This document shows, one piece after another, positions 12,701-23,110 of a stretch of DNA of 64,000 bases. Every line of letters starts with the position of its first letter. The first letter of the stretch is position 1. The translations under genes and the position numbers were made by a program. Origin of the DNA: Liolophura sinensis (lineage: Eukaryota > Mollusca > Polyplacophora > Chitonida > Chitonidae); contig NC_088306.1 in assembly GCF_032854445.1 (NCBI RefSeq), positions 8,582,193 through 8,646,192 of the forward strand, written 5' to 3'. The notes beneath the pieces are model-generated. The model searched no databases. It was not told the DNA's origin and worked only from the letters and a program-made list of their open reading frames with translations.

Positions 12701-13610
12701 ACATAGCAACATGGCTTGTAACTTGTAGATAAGATACTAGATGAAGCGACTCGGTTAGAATTGTGAGCAACTTTACGGGTTTGGTGTTTTGTGAATGTCT
12801 TTGTCCGTCGGTGAGTGCCATGAGCAAAAATAGGCTTCCCCTGTGTGGAAAGACCTGGGCGCACATGTCACGTGATGTTACAGGAGATTGCGCAGTTATG
12901 TCGAACAGAAACAAGGCTTTCAACACCCCCCCCCCCCCACAAAATGGAGATCCAGGCAGTAAAAGCACATGGATTTACTGTATATATTGACTGGATCCTA
13001 TAATACGAAGATGCAGAAATGCCCAGATTGGCTAGATTTTGTCTTTGACATGTAAATATACCAGGTCAGTGCTTGTTGCAATGCATTTCCAAAGCTTTCT
13101 GGTAGGAAACAAGAGGAGTGGGTGAAGCTGACCAGCTCAGTACGTTAGTGCACTATCAAATCAGGTGACAGCTTCACTCGTGGAGCAGCTTTGACGGCAA
13201 TTCTTTCTATAGTTAGAAACGGTAATTAACTTTGGTAACAACTTATGTTTTACTGCGTGTCTGCTCGAATTTGAGTCCTTTCGCCCAAAATATATAATGA
13301 GTGGTCCAGTTCCATTCAAGGAGGGAATTCATCGTGTTGTGAAGGTTGTATTTTTGGTTTTGCTTTTTTTTTTTACTTTGAGCCTTTGACATCTGTTTTG
13401 AGAGAATACAACAACAACTTCGAAGGACAGGGAAGGGTCGTGCGCTTTTTGTTACTGTGCTCACATTAGAAAGTTAACTTTCAACCCGAGTGAAACCCCT
13501 CGGTGCACTTTATAACACAGTACATGCTTCACAGTTTTGGTTACCTTTGATGCATGTTTCAAGAGGAATTTGTCGGCTAACCTCGACGATCGACAGACGA
13601 TGGACGCCAT
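3621..13610 (-). CDS. SUCLA2: Succinate-CoA ligase [ADP-forming] subunit beta, mitochondrial (exons 1-5, 3' end outside window)
   Basis: The beta subunit of succinyl-CoA synthetase joins the alpha subunit in the mitochondrial matrix and couples succinyl-CoA cleavage to ADP phosphorylation. Coding exons are 13545-13610, 11506-11665, 8988-9099, 6610-6772 and 3621-3791; lengths 66, 160, 112, 163 and 171 nt give 224 codons with matching phases and GT/AG borders. Visible family landmarks are a basic, hydroxylated N-terminus typical of a mitochondrial presequence, the start of the ATP-grasp domain ([17 protein letters not shown]), the nucleotide loop [12 protein letters not shown], and [38 protein letters not shown] and [12 protein letters not shown] match the ADP-specific isoform better than SUCLG2. 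Roughly the C-terminal half, including the rest of the subunit contact and CoA-ligase region, must lie left of position 1. Family assignment is from remembered family motifs. Confidence 0.93.
3931..4130 (-). repeat. Divergent tRNA-headed SINE
   Basis: Starts on the plus strand with seven TTTA units, then GGAAACCAGATTGCCCAGGG (a degraded form of the common SINE body), then a B-box-like segment GGATTAGAACTCGTAACC. Older relative of the type 1 SINE, in SUCLA2 intron 4. Confidence 0.55.
4745..6588. repeat. 37-bp minisatellite in SUCLA2 intron 4 (about 50 copies)
   Basis: Head-to-tail array with unit length 37 bp. Each unit contains CAAGACAAACTG, then TCATCATACCACTATA, then CTTGTCT. Variation is mostly single substitutions (TGTCATC/TGCCATC; ATACTCTTG/ATACCCTTG/ATATTTTTG) with a few truncated units near 5830, 5975, 6050 and 6150. 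The last six or seven units, from about 6320, form a divergent subfamily with CCCCAGTAAAACTG and ACCAGTATA. The unit has no stop in any forward frame and 37 is not divisible by three, so the array reads through all frames. Confidence 0.95.
6610..6772 (-). CDS. SUCLA2: SUCLA2 exon 4
   Basis: Encodes [15 protein letters not shown] and then the ADP-isoform hallmark [20 protein letters not shown], ending AFM|gtgagt in phase 0. Acceptor ctgtag before 6772. It sits next to the 37-bp minisatellite of intron 4, which begins about 20 bp downstream of the donor on the gene strand. Confidence 0.94.
6773..8987. other. SUCLA2 intron 3
   Basis: About 2.2 kb, AT-rich. I see no recognisable repeat or exon in it. 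A direct repeat of TCTGATTGTCAGCATTTG occurs at about 7926 and 8054. Confidence 0.6.
8988..9099 (-). CDS. SUCLA2: SUCLA2 exon 3 (nucleotide-binding loop)
   Basis: Encodes [14 protein letters not shown] followed by [18 protein letters not shown], the glycine-rich ATP-grasp loop with the nucleotide-contacting Lys. Acceptor ccag before 9099, donor TC|gtatgt after 8988. The two leftover bases join the A that opens exon 4 to make Ser. Confidence 0.93.
9218..9433 (+). mobile_element. Type 1 SINE copy
   Basis: B-box region GTGAGCTCAAGTCC, then the body and AAACACCAACTAAATAAATA tail. Internal deletion and a triplicated TTTCCCGTG near 9310. In SUCLA2 intron 2. Confidence 0.8.
9695..9966 (-). mobile_element. 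Full-length type 1 SINE with 13-bp target duplication
   Basis: Element 9708-9953 lies between perfect copies of CAGCCATATTAAA at 9695-9707 and 9954-9966. Read on the minus strand it runs from a tRNA-like head (TTAGCGCGCTAGCGC) to an AAATAAATAAATAAG tail. Perfect duplications imply fairly recent retrotransposition by LINE machinery, in SUCLA2 intron 2. Confidence 0.92.
10096..10480 (-). mobile_element. Full-length type 2 SINE with 12-bp target duplication
   Basis: Element 10108-10468 lies between perfect TTTTAGGATTGA copies at 10096-10107 and 10469-10480. The minus strand begins with a tRNA-like head and continues into a central domain with GTATCAGTATAATGGCTC and a tail ending GTTAAATCCCAAGCACTC. 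Same family as 14045-14372 and 46640-46874. Confidence 0.88.
11240..11280 (+). repeat. SINE tail fragment
   Basis: GAAATATTCTTGAGTATGGC followed by ACAAAACAGTAAACTGATG, a short remnant of the type 1 SINE 3' end. In SUCLA2 intron 2. Confidence 0.4.
11457..11500. repeat. (TA)n microsatellite
   Basis: Interrupted TA dinucleotide run immediately downstream of the SUCLA2 exon 2 donor site. Confidence 0.9.
11506..11665 (-). CDS. SUCLA2: SUCLA2 exon 2
   Basis: Acceptor tttag before 11665 and donor G|gtgagc after 11506. It encodes the end of the presequence, then [20 protein letters not shown], the conserved beginning of the mature ATP-grasp subunit, and ends in a split Ala codon completed by exon 3. 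Confidence 0.9.
11666..13544. other. SUCLA2 intron 1
   Basis: About 1.9 kb with no exon seen. It contains a direct repeat of about 60 bp: ACATTATTTGTGTGCTGTAT near 11875 and a related copy near 12057. A run of 13 C lies near 12926-12938. Confidence 0.6.
13545..13610 (-). CDS. SUCLA2: SUCLA2 exon 1 (start codon and presequence)
   Basis: ATG at 13610-13608 opens [22 protein letters not shown], 22 residues with Arg, Lys, Ser and Ala but no acidic residue except one Asp, as expected for a mitochondrial targeting peptide. The exon ends AAG|gtaacc in phase 0, which matches the phase of exon 2. The start was chosen because it is the only ATG that joins in phase; the 5' UTR upstream was not delimited. 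Confidence 0.82.
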
Positions 13611-14044
13611 GATTCTTTCCGTCTGCTCGAGAGTTCCACTTCCGGTATGTGTTGCTGTGGAGGGGAGGCTCTAGAGGGTGGTAATAGTTCCGGCCGTTTC
13701 AGCAGGTAGAGGTACTTGATGTTTGATGTATTTAGGATTATAACTGCTTTAAAGAGTATCCACACAGTAATCAACACCAAATAAATACAGAAAAATTAGC
13801 AAAGGCTTTTACAATAAAAAGTGTTTTTAAGCCTGTTTTTCTGTTGTTAGCTCTTGAAAAATAAGGTACTGATTTATCATACATGCGTAGGCAAACGTGA
13901 CATACATCCCTACTTAGACCTCTCCCGTTCAGAAACGCAAAAGAGAAATTTAACATAATTTTTAAACAATAATAAAATTGGAGTCACATACACCTTCGAT
14001 GGCGTTTGTAAGCGGAATATACCTTTTTTTCTTCTATTTTAGCT

Positions 14045-14372
14045 TTGTTTACCAGCCCACAGTTGGCAGAGCGTCCGCTTCGGTAGATCCAGGGTCAATC
14101 CTGGTCCAAGTCACACGTACCCAAGAATTTAGTGGTTCAGCATTAAGGGGGTAGTGCAACGACTGGATGACACGTATCAGTATAATGGCTCTCGCAGGGC
14201 GGCTTATTTACCTTCGGTAAGACGTCTCAGTGAAGCAGCACTAGATAAAGAGCGGTGAAAATCCGTCCTGCAACGAGGAGGCGCATAACACCTACATTGC
14301 ACTCTAACGACTCCTTCGTCGTCCTATGTCTGAAAAATTGTTGAGCACGACGTTAAACTCCAAGCACCCACG
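14045..14372 (+). mobile_element. Type 2 SINE copy
   Basis: A-box-like AGTTGGCAGAGCGTCC, B-box-like TAGATCCAGGGTCAATCC, central GTATCAGTATAATGGCTC, and a tail GTTGAGCACGACGTTAAACT then CCAAGCACCC. It lies about 430 bp upstream of the SUCLA2 start. Confidence 0.85.
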
Positions 14373-14394
14373 CTAAGTTTTGCATCGTATTAGA

Positions 14395-14930
14395 GGTAGG
14401 CCTACACCTGACAAACCTGACACCTACACAGGCCTAAACCCGATAAACCTGACACCTACATAGGCCTACACTCGATAAACCTGACATCTACATAGGCCTA
14501 CACCTGACAAATCTGACATCTACATAGGCCTACACCTGACAAACCTGACACCTACATAGGCCTACACCTGACAAACTTGACATCTACATAAGCCTACACC
14601 TGACAAACCTGACATCTACATAGGCCTACACCTGACAAACCTGACATCTACATAGGCCTATACCTGACAAACCTGACATCTACATAGGCCTACACCCGAT
14701 AAACCTAACACCTACATAGGCCTACACCCGACAAACCTGACATCTACATAGGCCTACACCTGATAAACCTGACATCTACATAGGCCTACACCTGACAAAC
14801 CTGACATCTACATAGGCCTACACCTGATAAACCTGACATCTACATAGGCCTACACCAGACAAACCTGAAACCTACACAGGCATACACCTGACAAACCTGA
14901 CACCTGCATAGGCCTACACCTGACAAACCC
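14395..14930. repeat. 32-bp minisatellite (about 17 copies)
   Basis: Units of 32 bp containing TAGGCCTACACCTGACAAAC and CTGACATCTACA. Variants alternate CCTGACAAAC, CCTGATAAAC and CCCGATAAAC. It starts directly after the type 2 SINE, a common position for tandem arrays. Confidence 0.93.
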
Positions 14931-15668
14931 CTTGACTCAAAGCCTCAGCCTTATGTTGAATCAGAGCTTTATTCGAGCACGCGAACTCTGTGATCAAAAG
15001 CCTGCGCATCAGTCTTCTGAGCCACTGCGTCTGCTGTCAACGCACATCCAGCCATTTACTAGCCCAGTCACGTTGTATAGAGTATATATTACTGACAACA
15101 GCTAGGTAAACCTTTCCACTTCTTCTGCCTTTGTATGTACAAATATTTGTATGTACGTATATTTCTAAAAGTGTCGGTTTGTCTGTACATATTTGCAATT
15201 CTTTTGTAAATATTTGAAAATTAAATTAACGTTATTTTACAAATTATACAAACGAATTGTGGAAGCATACTGGTATGTGTGACCAGACTGGGTATTGAAC
15301 CCAACGTCCCTCAGTCATACCAAGCAACTCTTTTTTGTTTTGTTTTTTTGGTTTTTTGTTTTTCAAGTCAAAAGTGAAAAAAAAAAGACTCAAGGGAAAT
15401 CAATGCATTATTGTAACCCATCTTATCATACTCTTCAGACGTCGTTAAGCTCTCGTACATGCTCGTTGTGTATACTGGGACTAAATTACTGCCACCATGC
15501 ATTAGACTAGTTTGATCTTGGGCTTTAGAACTACTTAAACGTTTGCTGTGACGTCACGCTATTGTCTGCGCAGTTGATTATTTCTCAAGAATCCTCGTTT
15601 GCCAGTTTGTGTTTTGAACGGTGATGGGTGACAACATGTATCACTTGAGTGCGTCGTCTATTAGTGCA

Positions 15669-15742
15669 CGGTAAAGCGGGATTTGAACCCAGATACACAA
15701 GGCTTTAAAATATGCCAATATCCCACTGAGCTAACCGGGAAA
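15669..15742 (-). other. tRNA-like sequence, probably SINE head or tRNA pseudogene
   Basis: The minus strand shows A-box-like TAGCTCAGTGGG and B-box-like GGTTCAAATCC at tRNA spacing. The acceptor stem does not pair (CCCGGTT against CTTTACC), so a functional tRNA is unlikely. Confidence 0.35.
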
Positions 15743-16845
15743 ACCGCGCAACATTGTCATGTTAGACGACTTTAAAACATTTGTGGTGACGTCAACCCTT
15801 TGTCTGGCCGATCAAAAGAATGTTATATATGAAGGGTACATTCGTTTCTGATCAAGATGAAATTTATTTTCTAAAAGTTTCGTCATTCGCCTTTACTTCA
15901 AATGCACCAAACGAGTCTGCACTCAGGTGAGCTGGTGGGTATAATTGTGGCATTCTGATTACGAACATTTTGGATATCTCGAGACCTGGTTATGTCATTG
16001 CGACAGAATAGTATAGTCTACGATCAGACCTCCCCAGATTATATGTAAGCTTCAATTAATTCAGATTTACTCTCCAGCATAACTAATCATAGACCGAGTC
16101 ACTATCCATAATCTTACACACTCAGTGTATGCTCATGTAGTAACATATATAGAGCTTAACCGACTGGACTCCCATTGGCTAAAATCTCCATCGCTGTTGT
16201 ACTAAAACTTGATGTAACACAGTCACGAAAGATTAACCATGCTACATATTATATTCCACTATGCAAATAAAGCGGCAGAGCTGGCTCGAAAGAGCATTCT
16301 TAGAGGCTAATTGTGATGTAACGTTTTTTTTTTAAATTATTATTATTATTTACTTGAAATGACACCAAGCGATTCTTGAAAAAGAATCGATAGTTGTTAC
16401 ATTACTACAAGCACGCGCCTTGTCGATTCTTTTTCAAGGATCACCTGTTGCTCGTCGTTTGTCCGCTACCGCTAATGCCCTCGCGCGGACCTAATATTAA
16501 ACGTTCGTCATTAAAAATTATGTAGGTGTTGTTTGCAATTATTTTGTGTGTACTATAGACAAAGGAGGTAAGTAATGAAATATTGCAGACATACAGGCTG
16601 ACTCAGAGTTTTGCCTTTTATTCTGACTCCAGAGGCGTTGATCAAGATATCTAGAAAAATTTGCTAGTGGTGGCACTGGTGACATCAAAGCGAGTGTAGG
16701 GGCGGCGCAGGCACTGTGAGGAGTATGTATGTCGTATTATATTGAAAAGCTTGTCAGTAACTTTCCAAATGCCCCTGGTTTACCCCGGGTACTCAGGTTC
16801 CATCCATCCATAAAACTGACAGCCATGATCGTAAAAGCGACTGCG

Positions 16846-17134
16846 AAATTATCGCCATGGGGGCCTCCGTGGGCTCAGTTGGTTAGCGCGCTAGCGCAGC
16901 CTGATGACCCAGCAGTCTCTCAACAATGCGGTCGCTGTGAGTTCAAGTCCAGCTCATGCTGGCCTTTTCTCCGGCCGTATGTGGGTAGGACTACCAGCAA
17001 CCTTCGGATGGCTGTGGGTTTCCCCCGTTTTCCACCCACCATAATGTTGGCCGCCGTCGTATAAGTGAAATATTCTTGAGTACGGCGTAAAACACCAATC
17101 AAATAAATAAATAAATAAATAAATTATCGTCATG
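16846..17134 (+). mobile_element. Full-length type 1 SINE with 14-bp target duplication
   Basis: Best plus-strand copy of the family (16860-17120). Head GGCCTCCGTGGGCTCAGTTG gives the A box and GTGAGTTCAAGTCC the B box; the body includes TTCCACCCACCATAATG and the tail ends in repeated AAAT. Flanked by AAATTATCGCCATG at 16846-16859 and AAATTATCGTCATG at 17121-17134, one mismatch. Confidence 0.93.
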
Positions 17135-17740
17135 AAAGTATCAGTGTTCGGCAGAGGTAGCCTAAAGCCTGACGACCGCTGTGCCAGGACCTTTCATGGA
17201 TGGTCTGTACCATGTATGAGTGTATATGGCCTAGCTTGACAAAGATATCGTACATGTAAGATAATCGCACATATATATGTAGAACAATGGTACGGTAATA
17301 GTGGCGCAAAACATATCGTACGACAAATGTACGATAAAAAGAATGTCATACGCCGCTTTATGAAACTGGGCCAGGTAAACTAATAAAAGACTATAACCTA
17401 CATACATAAGTATGGATATATAGGAGTAAATTTGTATGCTAGGCCTACTGGTATGTTTTGCATAACTGCTCAGTTTAAACGCAAGACGTGTTTAAGTGCA
17501 AGTCGGTCTATAGAATAGATAGCCTATTCTTTTGTACTTCCTAGTTGTCTGGGTTAATGTACAGATGATATCAGATACGATATGCCCATGTCCATGTTAC
17601 TCACAGCTTGACGAACACAGATACCTCAAGACACACTACCGTTTTGCAAGCCTATTTAAAGGTGGCTTCATTGTTTTCTAGTTTTACAAAAACTGTTGTC
17701 AACAGGATTTTTCCTGTTTTTTGTATATATTTTGTATATA

Positions 17741-17763
17741 TAGTGGTGTTTGATGAACACCAC
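17741..17763. other. Perfect 9-bp stem hairpin
   Basis: AGTGGTGTT and AACACCACT are inverted around a 5-base loop TGATG. A related TTTGATGAACACCACT occurs at about 18099, beside the duplicated unit. Confidence 0.5.
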
Positions 17764-18006
17764 TCCTGTTTTTGTATATACGGTTGTGAAGATTTTCTTC
17801 TTGAAAATAAATCACTTAGTAATTTTAAAGGCCTTACATGGAAAATCACTTCGGCTTAGCCCTCGTTGATTTAGAACGTCGTGACGTTATTGGCGATCAT
17901 TCATGCTTTAGAAAAAAGTAACAGTTTTTGCGACGTCGCTGATGGCTGATGAATGAACCAGTCCAATTATGACATCATGTGGTTTCTAAATAAATGTTTC
18001 TAAATA

Positions 18007-18240
18007 ACTAATAAATGCTTTCGAATAAACTGTCGTAAAAAATCTAAAAAAAATAATATATGAAAAGTCTTTTATTCATAGTTTCCATGTTGTCCGTTTG
18101 ATGAACACCACTTTTTACACTAATAAATGCTTTCCAATGAACTGTCGCAAAAAATCTAATAAAAAACAAAGCAAAACAATATATGAAAGTTATTTTATTC
18201 GTAGTTTCCATGTTGTCCCTTTGATGAATACTACATCATT
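18007..18240 (+). repeat. Two-copy tandem duplication
   Basis: The segment from ACTAATAAATGCTTTC to GTTTCCATGTTGTCC, then TTTGATGAA, is repeated once with substitutions and small indels: copy 1 about 18007-18112, copy 2 about 18119-18234. Confidence 0.75.
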
Positions 18241-18568
18241 TTTATAGTTTTAGCTTACTTTCAATCATAGTAGTCCGTCCGTCAGTAAGTCATTGTGTCA
18301 GTCATAAAGTGAGTCAGTGGGCCTGTGAGTCTGTGAGTGAGTCTTCAGTGGTGAACAGTTGTCCTACATCTCGCCAGTCGTGTACATGGCTGGTCATGTT
18401 CAACTAAAGTCGAAGGCATATAGGATTAAATTTATTTCCATCACCGCCCATCAAGGTATTTTGATGGTGGACAGTACGTCAGGTGATATGGCCGCCTAAA
18501 AATCACAGTTAAAAAGCTTGACAGTCACGTGTGGGGAGCCTATAGGCAGGAAATGAGCACGTCAATAT

Positions 18569-18809
18569 ACAGGGTGTCCCCAGAAGTCGCGCACCATCCA
18601 GGTTGAGGTTGAATGCCTGAGTTACAGAGCAGTGTGTTGCCCCATCTCTTCCAAACATAAAAACCAATTCAACTCTTTCTTGTACTGTGAGTTTATTAGC
18701 CATAATTAACTATGAAGGAGAGGAAAAAAATTAAAATCAGTATTAAATCTGAAACACGGGGGAAAAAATGAAAATCAGGATGGTGCACGACTTTTGGGAC
18801 CTCCGTATG
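18569..18809 (-). mobile_element. Internally deleted mariner-like transposon (about 0.24 kb)
   Basis: Terminal inverted repeats are CAGGGTGTCCCCAGAAGTCG plus CGCACCATCC (left) and, on the minus strand, ACGGAGGTCCCAAAAGTCGT plus GCACCATCC (right), about 29 bp with a few mismatches, each abutting a TA. Inside, an ATG at 18703-18701 on the minus strand begins MANKLTVQERVELVFMFGRD, which resembles the N-terminal helix-turn-helix start of mariner/IS630-type transposases. The catalytic domain is absent: the frame runs into the left terminus after about 64 codons. A non-mobile or cross-mobilised remnant. Confidence 0.75.
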
Positions 18810-18820
18810 TATATCTAAAG

Positions 18821-19082
18821 TTGGTTAGAACAATAGCGCAGGGTAATGACCCAAGTGCCTCTCACCAATGTGGTCGCTGTGAGTTCAAGTCCAGCTCATG
18901 ATGGCTTCCTCTCCGGCCGTACGCAGAAAGGTCTTTCAGCAACCTGCGGATGGTCGTGGGTTTCCCTCTAGCTCTATCTGGTTTCCTCCCATCATAATGC
19001 AGGCCACCGTCGTATAAGGGAAATATTCTTGAGTACAGCGTAAAACACCAATCAAATAGATAAATAAATGTAAATAAACAAA
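18821..19082 (+). mobile_element. Type 1 SINE copy
   Basis: Head TTGGTTAGAACAATAGCGC (degraded A box), B box GTGAGTTCAAGTCC, complete body and AAATAAATG tail. It abuts the deleted mariner-like element. Confidence 0.88.
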
Positions 19083-19690
19083 TATACATGTGCGTGTGCG
19101 CGCGTGTGTGTGTGCGTGTGTGTTTTTTTTTTTTGAAGTCCCATTTTAAAAAAAATGGGCCTCTATATATGGAAAGTCCACAGGGAATTCCCCTGTCAAA
19201 CCCGTTGTAACTCTGCAATTAAACGCTTACATAAAACTATACATAATTATCGTGTTTGATGAGAACAACTATAATAGGGCGTCAATCAACAGATTTTAGA
19301 GATCACATTACTACGTGTGTGGGGAGGGGGGTGTGCGTGTATGTGTGTATGTGTGCGTGGCTCTGTGTGTGCATTTCCCACGCTTTAACATGATGCAAAT
19401 ATAAAATATTATCTTCACCTGTCTTTGGTGTATCTGTATTAACACACACTATTTTCATTGCATTTTACGCCCGGAAGAAGCTCTGAAATCACGCCATAAT
19501 GCGGAATAGATCTACCAAAATTACTGTACAAATATAAAAGGCTTTATATATTTACAAAACTGAATCACCATCGAGTTACGTACACGTTCATTTTAACTGT
19601 AACTTCGCATCATGTTTGCGTATCTTTGACTCGTGTTTATACTCAACGCTTTACAGCACTTTCGAAAAAGTATTACACCATATTGAAGGC

Positions 19691-20153
19691 TTAAAGGCAA
19701 AGAAAACACTAGTATGTATCAGATGAAAGACCATTAAAAATTATTCAGGAAAATAGCTGTATTTATTTTTTACAATTTTTTTAACCTTGTAAAATGCATT
19801 TGAATATTTTATTCTACGGTGGACTTTTCTGACCACAATTGAAGTAGTGACGTTTTTGCTACTTAACACACATTAGACTGCTAAATTACATCCTTAAAAA
19901 TGCACATACATGTAGATCTGTGAATTCAGTCGCCGATTTCACCTTGAAACTAATTATTTCAGGCAAAAATTATAGATGCCACGTAACTGATAACTTTTGA
20001 ATCAAAACAGACTACCGTGGAAACTGATCTTTCCACACAACTTTACTCGGTTAGAAAAATTAAATAAAAAAAAAATCCAACTATTTTCCTGGACAGTTTT
20101 TAATGGTCTTTCATCTGATGTATACTTCGTTTTAGAGTGATCTTTGTCTTTTA
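19691..20153. mobile_element. MITE family copy (about 0.46 kb, long inverted ends)
   Basis: Begins TTAAAGGCAAAGAAAACACT then AGATGAAAGACCATTAAAAA and ends with the inverted complement ATTTTCCTGGACAGTTTTTA then ATGGTCTTTCATCTGATG. Internal markers shared with other copies include AAAATGCATTTGAA, TTTGCTACTT and ACACACATTAGACTGCTAAA. No coding capacity. Confidence 0.75.
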
Positions 20154-21227
20154 GTGTATACTTGAACAGCACCTTGCTTATGTAACCTCATGAATACGTA
20201 CGCAACTGGCTGTAAATTTACAGCCGTAAGAGAACTGTTCATCTGCACTAAAATGCACTGTAGTCCAAAACGGTTGGAATAAGTACCCCACACTCTTAAA
20301 ACTACAGCGTTGCATTGGACACTCAGGCAGAAGAATGTCATAGGGATGGGAAATTGTCAACGCCACAAGGCATCGCGAGGAAACCAAGGGTAGAGTTTGC
20401 GGTTTCACCTTTTTTCTGAGATGACAAATTTCTTCAGCTCCCCTCAACTCAGTTCCACCGCTTGAATTCCAGTGTGTGAGCCTGTTATATGGATTTCATA
20501 ATTCCGAGGAGGGGAAAAACGACACCCCTGATTTCTCGATTCTTCAAATTGTCTTTTAAGAACTCAAAGTCAGTAAAAGAAGTCCCATTTAATTTTTCTG
20601 TAATAGATCACCATATAATAGCAGCAGACTTATTATTTCCCCCAGATTTTCATTTTGCGGTGAATGAATATAGTTGTGATGTATCCGCCGGTAATTCATT
20701 AGAGACGCCATTCTGTTTCCCTTCTCCTAGCAATATTAGGCTTCTAGCAATGTTAAAATTAGCTGTTACCTCTACTATTGTATATACTGTGTCATGAGGA
20801 CTGTATTTCTTGATAAACGACCCCGGGGGCGTCACTGCTTAGCTATATAGATACACCCGGAATGAGGACAAATTTTGTTGTCTGAGAAAGTAAAAGGCCT
20901 TCACATGACCTTGACTTTATGGACAGATCCGGTATCGGTCTGTCTATTCATGGCCTCAAGGTAAACATTACGCAACATCATCTGTCTTCACTATCATACA
21001 TATACCTTTTCAGATTCCACACATGAAACACGAACAAAAAAAACAAGATACAAGACATGTATTTTTTTAGCTTATTTTCGATTTCTAGCGAATCTTTGTT
21101 CCAAAAATGGTTGATTCCAACTTTTCGTTAGTCGCACATGTTATAACTCTTTCTATACACAACGTTCATTCAGGTGTACCATGTTATGTACCTGTGTGTA
21201 AAAGAAATGATACTCCCTGTACACTAG

Positions 21228-21430
21228 CTACACTATATAAACATAATGTTATTGCCTTACACAGTAAGTAATGATGTACATACAGTATACATATATTACG
21301 TTATTATGTAATTATGTGATATTAGGTGATACAAGGTGTGCACCACATATACTATATAAACACAACGTTATTACAAAGTATGTTACACAGAAAGTAATAA
21401 ACTACATACAGTATGTTATGTTATGTAATA
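21228..21430 (+). repeat. Imperfect tandem duplication, about 117 bp
   Basis: ACTATATAAACATAATGTTA near 21231 recurs as ACTATATAAACACAACGTTA near 21349, with the following ACATACAGTAT also shared. Two degenerate units. Confidence 0.55.
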
Positions 21431-21445
21431 TGGGAAGGGATACAT

Positions 21446-21718
21446 GCTGTACACTATTTATTTATTTATTTATTTGATTGGTGTTGTACGCTGTTCTCAA
21501 GAACATTTCACTTATATGACGGCGGCCCGCATTATGGCGGGAGGAAACCGAGCAGAGACCGGGAGAAACCCACGACCATTCGTAGCTTTCTGATAGACCT
21601 TCCCATGCACCGCCGGAGAGGAAGCCAGCTTGGACTTGATCTCACAGCGACCGCATTGGTGGGAGGCTCCTGGGTATGTGTGTGCCACCTAGGCCACGGA
21701 GTCCCCCGCTGTACACTA
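21446..21718 (-). mobile_element. Full-length type 1 SINE with 11-bp target duplication
   Basis: Element 21457-21707 is flanked by perfect GCTGTACACTA at 21446-21456 and 21708-21718. Read on the minus strand it starts GGGGGACTCCGTGGCCTAGG and ends in repeated AAAT. A 130-codon frame over it is an artefact. Confidence 0.93.
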
Positions 21719-21735
21719 CGTTATAATATATCACG

Positions 21736-21738
<3 letters not shown>

Positions 21739-21785
<47 letters not shown>
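21739..21785. repeat. (TA)n microsatellite
   Basis: More than 20 uninterrupted TA units, next to the SINE insertion. Confidence 0.95.
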
Positions 21786-21789
<4 letters not shown>

Positions 21790-23110
21790 GTTATTACATG
21801 TATGATATATATAGAGCACTTACACTGTAAAAGCTAATCCGTTCAGTTGTAAAGATTATGATGCCTGAGTTATGCCAGAATAAGATTACGCCACAACAAC
21901 ACAATGTTATGTTATGTTATAAACATGACAAAATACCCAACAAAATTATTCTGTTGGGATAACAGAGCATGTCTGTTGTATATAACATAATAGTATGTAT
22001 CAATAGCATAATCTATTCTGTCATCACCAAGTAAAAGATAGTATTCTGTCAATTTAACAGGTTACACTATATACATAGAATGTACACACAAAGTTATTGT
22101 TACACGTAGCAAGATATATACATTTTACAGTATACATCCATACATAGCTGTGCTATGTATTGTAACCATCATTAAATGTACGCTATAAACACTTTTGACC
22201 CAAGTTCTAATACATGTTTGGAAAACCGAAATAAAGTCGAAATTTTTTTCAAGGAAACTGCATGGAGCGGAGAGAAAAAAAGCTGATCAGAAATAAAAAC
22301 AACAACAACAACTACCAACAATTAAACAAAAAGTGACTGCGTAATAATTTAACCTTATAATCCATAAAAAATGTCACTCGCTACAAACTTTAATCTTATT
22401 ATGCGATTAAGGCCAAAATGGTTTGAACATGCAATATAGTTGTGCTAATAGTGTTTATTGGCCTTGTCCAATATGGTAAGTACTCATTCATGATATAGGA
22501 TGAAATCACAGCTATGGAAATTTCTGTCCACGATTTCTTTAACAACCATTTCGATTCAAATCAAATTCACCTGTCTTCACTTCTTTGCCTCAGTAAAGGT
22601 GTAACCTTATAGTGCTTGTGCAAACTGAGACATGCGTCCTTTCCAGAAGAAACGAGTTATTTTGAGCTGGGCAGTGTTACTAATGTAGCCTTCAGATGTC
22701 CAATCGGTGACCATTGCACCCACCTCACGGTCACAGATTGAGGTTGGCCAAGTTCTACCCCTGTTTTGTCGGCCGCCGTGATTACATTCAGTTCCACACG
22801 ATTATGGCGCTAGAAACTTCCAAGCCCTTAAAATTTTAAAGGCAGATTTCTTTAAATTGACCGAAAAAGCGTGGGTAAAAACTTGATTTTATTTTAGAGA
22901 GAGATACCCTCTACATGTAAGTAAACATGATAGAACTGTAAAAGACAAACGATATGCGGGATCGTGAATTCAGAACGTGCAAATATGGAGTTCCTGACTT
23001 CACAGATCATGTGAGGACCACACGTTTGTTTTGGAACACTGTGGGGCCAAAGAATAATACATCGTATATAAGCAAATATGGGTTCTGTCAAATTGGAATT
23101 TAAAAACATG

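Larger units (their letters stand above)
13611..23110. other. Intergenic region between SUCLA2 and the TNF-like gene
   Basis: About 9.5 kb separates the SUCLA2 start from the end of the TNF-like gene, both on the minus strand. No exon is supportable. It is made of SINEs, a 32-bp minisatellite, a deleted mariner-like element, a MITE and AT-rich unique sequence. The first few hundred bases left of 14045 should hold the SUCLA2 promoter; no TATA box or other decisive element was recognised. Confidence 0.6.

Noticed and set aside
15669-15742. Functional tRNA gene
   Set aside because: A and B boxes are present but the acceptor stem does not pair.
21413-21805. 130-codon frame
   Set aside because: Covers a SINE with target duplication and a (TA)n run.
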